DNA from: Comamonadaceae bacterium
Lineage (GTDB): Bacteria; Pseudomonadota; Gammaproteobacteria; Burkholderiales; Burkholderiaceae_C
Assembly (NCBI GenBank): GCA_947478935.1
Contig: CANJXV010000004.1
Coordinates: forward strand, 1 to 29,380
Direction: 5' to 3'
DNA: 29,380 nt
Both the position numbers and the translations under genes were made by a program. Within the stretch, counting starts at the first letter, position 1; each line of letters begins with the position of its first letter. The notes under the pieces were generated by a model, which saw only the letters and a list, made by a program, of their open reading frames with translations, did no database searches and was not told where the DNA came from. This document shows, piece by piece, positions 28,099-29,380 of this stretch.

Positions 28099-29380
28099 AT
28101 GGCCGAACTGCCCTCATCCGTCCCCCCAAAGCCTGCCGCGACAAAAAAGGCTCCAGCGCGCACGATCTGGGGCTGGATGGGCTATGTCGTCCTGTCCCTT
28201 GCCGGGCTCGCTGCGGCAGGCGCGGCCTCCGTCCTTTTTTTGGTGGCCATCGTCATGGCGCTGGCTTACCCTAATTTGCCGGATATTTCTGATTTAGAGG
28301 ATTACCACCCAAAGCTGCCTTTACGGGTGTACTCATCCGAAGGTGATTTGATGGGCGAGTTCGGCGAAGAGCACCGGACGCTAACGCCTATCAATGAAAT
28401 CCCGTTGGTCATGAAAAATGCCATTCTGGCGATCGAAGATGCGCGTTTTTTTCAGCATGGCGGCATTGACTATGTGGGCATGGTGCGCGCTGCGGCGGCC
28501 AATGTGGGGCGCTTCAATAGCCAGGGTGCATCGACCATCACCATGCAGGTGGCGCGTAATGTGTACCTGTCGTCCGAGAAAACTTTTACCCGCAAGATTT
28601 ACGAGGTTTTACTGACCTTTAAGCTCGAGCACAATCTGAGCAAGGACCAAATTCTGGAAATCTATATGAACCAGATATACCTGGGCAATCGTGCCTATGG
28701 CTTCGCCGCTGCTTGCGAAACTTATTTTGGAAAGCCCCTAAAAAATATCAGTATTGCCGAGGCAGCGATGCTGGCGGGCTTGCCCAAAGCACCGTCGGCC
28801 TATAACCCGATTAAGAACCCGCGCCGCGCGCGGATCCGCCAGCAATACATTATTGAGCGCATGCTGAGCAACGGTTTTATTACGGCCGAGGAGGCAAAAA
28901 CCGCCAAGGCCGAAGTGCTGCGTGTGCAAACCGCCGCCACCCGCCCACAGGTGCATGCCGAATATCTGGCCGAAATGGTGCGCCAACTGATGTACGAACA
29001 ATATGGCGATGAAACCTATACACGCGGCCTGGACGTGGTCACCACCGTCAACAGCGTGCAACAGGAGGCTGCTTACAAAGCGCTGCGCAGAGGCATCATG
29101 GACTTTGAGCGGCGTCAGGTGTATCGCGGCCCGGAAAAGTTCATGACACTTCCCAGCGACCCGCAAGAGCTAGAAGACGCGATTGACGAAGCGCTGGACG
29201 AGCACCCGGACAACGGCGACGTTTTAGCTGCTGTGGTGTTGCAAGCCGATAGCAAACGCGTACTAGCCCAAAGGCAAGCCGGCGAGGTGGTAGAGGTAAC
29301 AGGCGAAGGCTTGAAGCCTGCGCAGTCTGGCCTATCGGAGAAAGCAGCGCCCAATATCAAGATACGTCCTGGCGCCATCA
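28099..29380 (+). CDS. mrcA: Penicillin-binding protein 1A, N-terminal part
   Basis: PBP1A is a bifunctional peptidoglycan glycosyltransferase/transpeptidase. The window holds the first 427 codons from ATG 28099; the gene runs off the right edge. After a short Pro/Lys-rich cytosolic tail there is one membrane helix (about 27-57). The GT51 glycosyltransferase domain follows with catalytic E113 in IEDARFFQHGGID, QGASTITMQVARN (142-154), RKIYE (165-169), ILEIYMNQIYLG (185-196) and AEAAMLAGLPKAPSAYNP (220-237). The region after about 315 (YTRGLDVVTTVN) starts the linker, and the sequence after about 345 is the insert preceding the OB-like domain. The transpeptidase domain with SxxK is outside the window. 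No clear Shine-Dalgarno precedes the ATG. Confidence 0.95.
   Translation, partial: MAELPSSVPPKPAATKKAPARTIWGWMGYVVLSLAGLAAAGAASVLFLVAIVMALAYPNLPDISDLEDYHPKLPLRVYSSEGDLMGEFGEEHRTLTPINEIPLVMKNAILAIEDARFFQHGGIDYVGMVRAAAANVGRFNSQGASTITMQVARNVYLSSEKTFTRKIYEVLLTFKLEHNLSKDQILEIYMNQIYLGNRAYGFAAACETYFGKPLKNISIAEAAMLAGLPKAPSAYNPIKNPRRARIRQQYIIERMLSNGFITAEEAKTAKAEVLRVQTAATRPQVHAEYLAEMVRQLMYEQYGDETYTRGLDVVTTVNSVQQEAAYKALRRGIMDFERRQVYRGPEKFMTLPSDPQELEDAIDEALDEHPDNGDVLAAVVLQADSKRVLAQRQAGEVVEVTGEGLKPAQSGLSEKAAPNIKIRPGAI

Overview
This window is a stretch of core chromosome from a beta-proteobacterium, most likely Burkholderiales and probably close to Comamonadaceae. The placement rests on gene order and protein character: gltB-gltD next to an mla operon that runs into ibaG-murA-hisG-hisD, and a divergent mrcA / pilM-N-O-P-Q block followed by aroK-aroB-dgt. 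It is inference from synteny, not a phylogenetic test. Almost everything is on the minus strand; only the penicillin-binding protein gene at the right end is on the plus strand.

Reading in the direction of transcription (right to left), the layout is as follows. (1) 28099-29380, plus strand: 5' part of mrcA (PBP1A), divergent from the type IV pilus operon. (2) 27858-22718: pilM, pilN, pilO, pilP, pilQ, most joined by start/stop overlaps; together they encode the inner-membrane alignment complex and the outer-membrane secretin of type IV pili. (3) 22568-20454: a large Ig-like-repeat lipoprotein gene of visibly lower G+C, placed between pilQ and aroK. (4) 20420-16089: aroK, aroB (shikimate pathway), dgt (dNTP hydrolysis), a DUF1415 protein and a METTL25-like SAM methyltransferase, tightly packed. 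(5) 15971-15504: a SlyB-like glycine-zipper lipoprotein. (6) about 14457-15482: a REP-associated tyrosine transposase (RAYT) gene with flanking repeats, the only mobile element seen. (7) 14390-8170: gltB and gltD, glutamate synthase. (8) 8051-4167: mlaF-E-D-A-C-B, phospholipid trafficking between inner and outer membrane, followed at 4110-2396 by a YadGH-like ABC-2 exporter. (9) 2381-1: ibaG, murA, hisG and the start of hisD.

Several neighbours share a cell-envelope theme: Mla lipid transport, MurA and PBP1A for peptidoglycan, SlyB-like and Ig-like lipoproteins, and the pilus secretin. I found no tRNA, rRNA, CRISPR array, prophage or defence island, and no broken genes. The parts least explained by known biology are the Ig-like lipoprotein with two EF-hand-like loops inserted in the pil-aro block, the repeat-rich flank of the RAYT gene next to gltB, and the coupled DUF1415/methyltransferase pair. 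I do not see a clearly new multi-gene system; the most promising leads are listed with modest scores.
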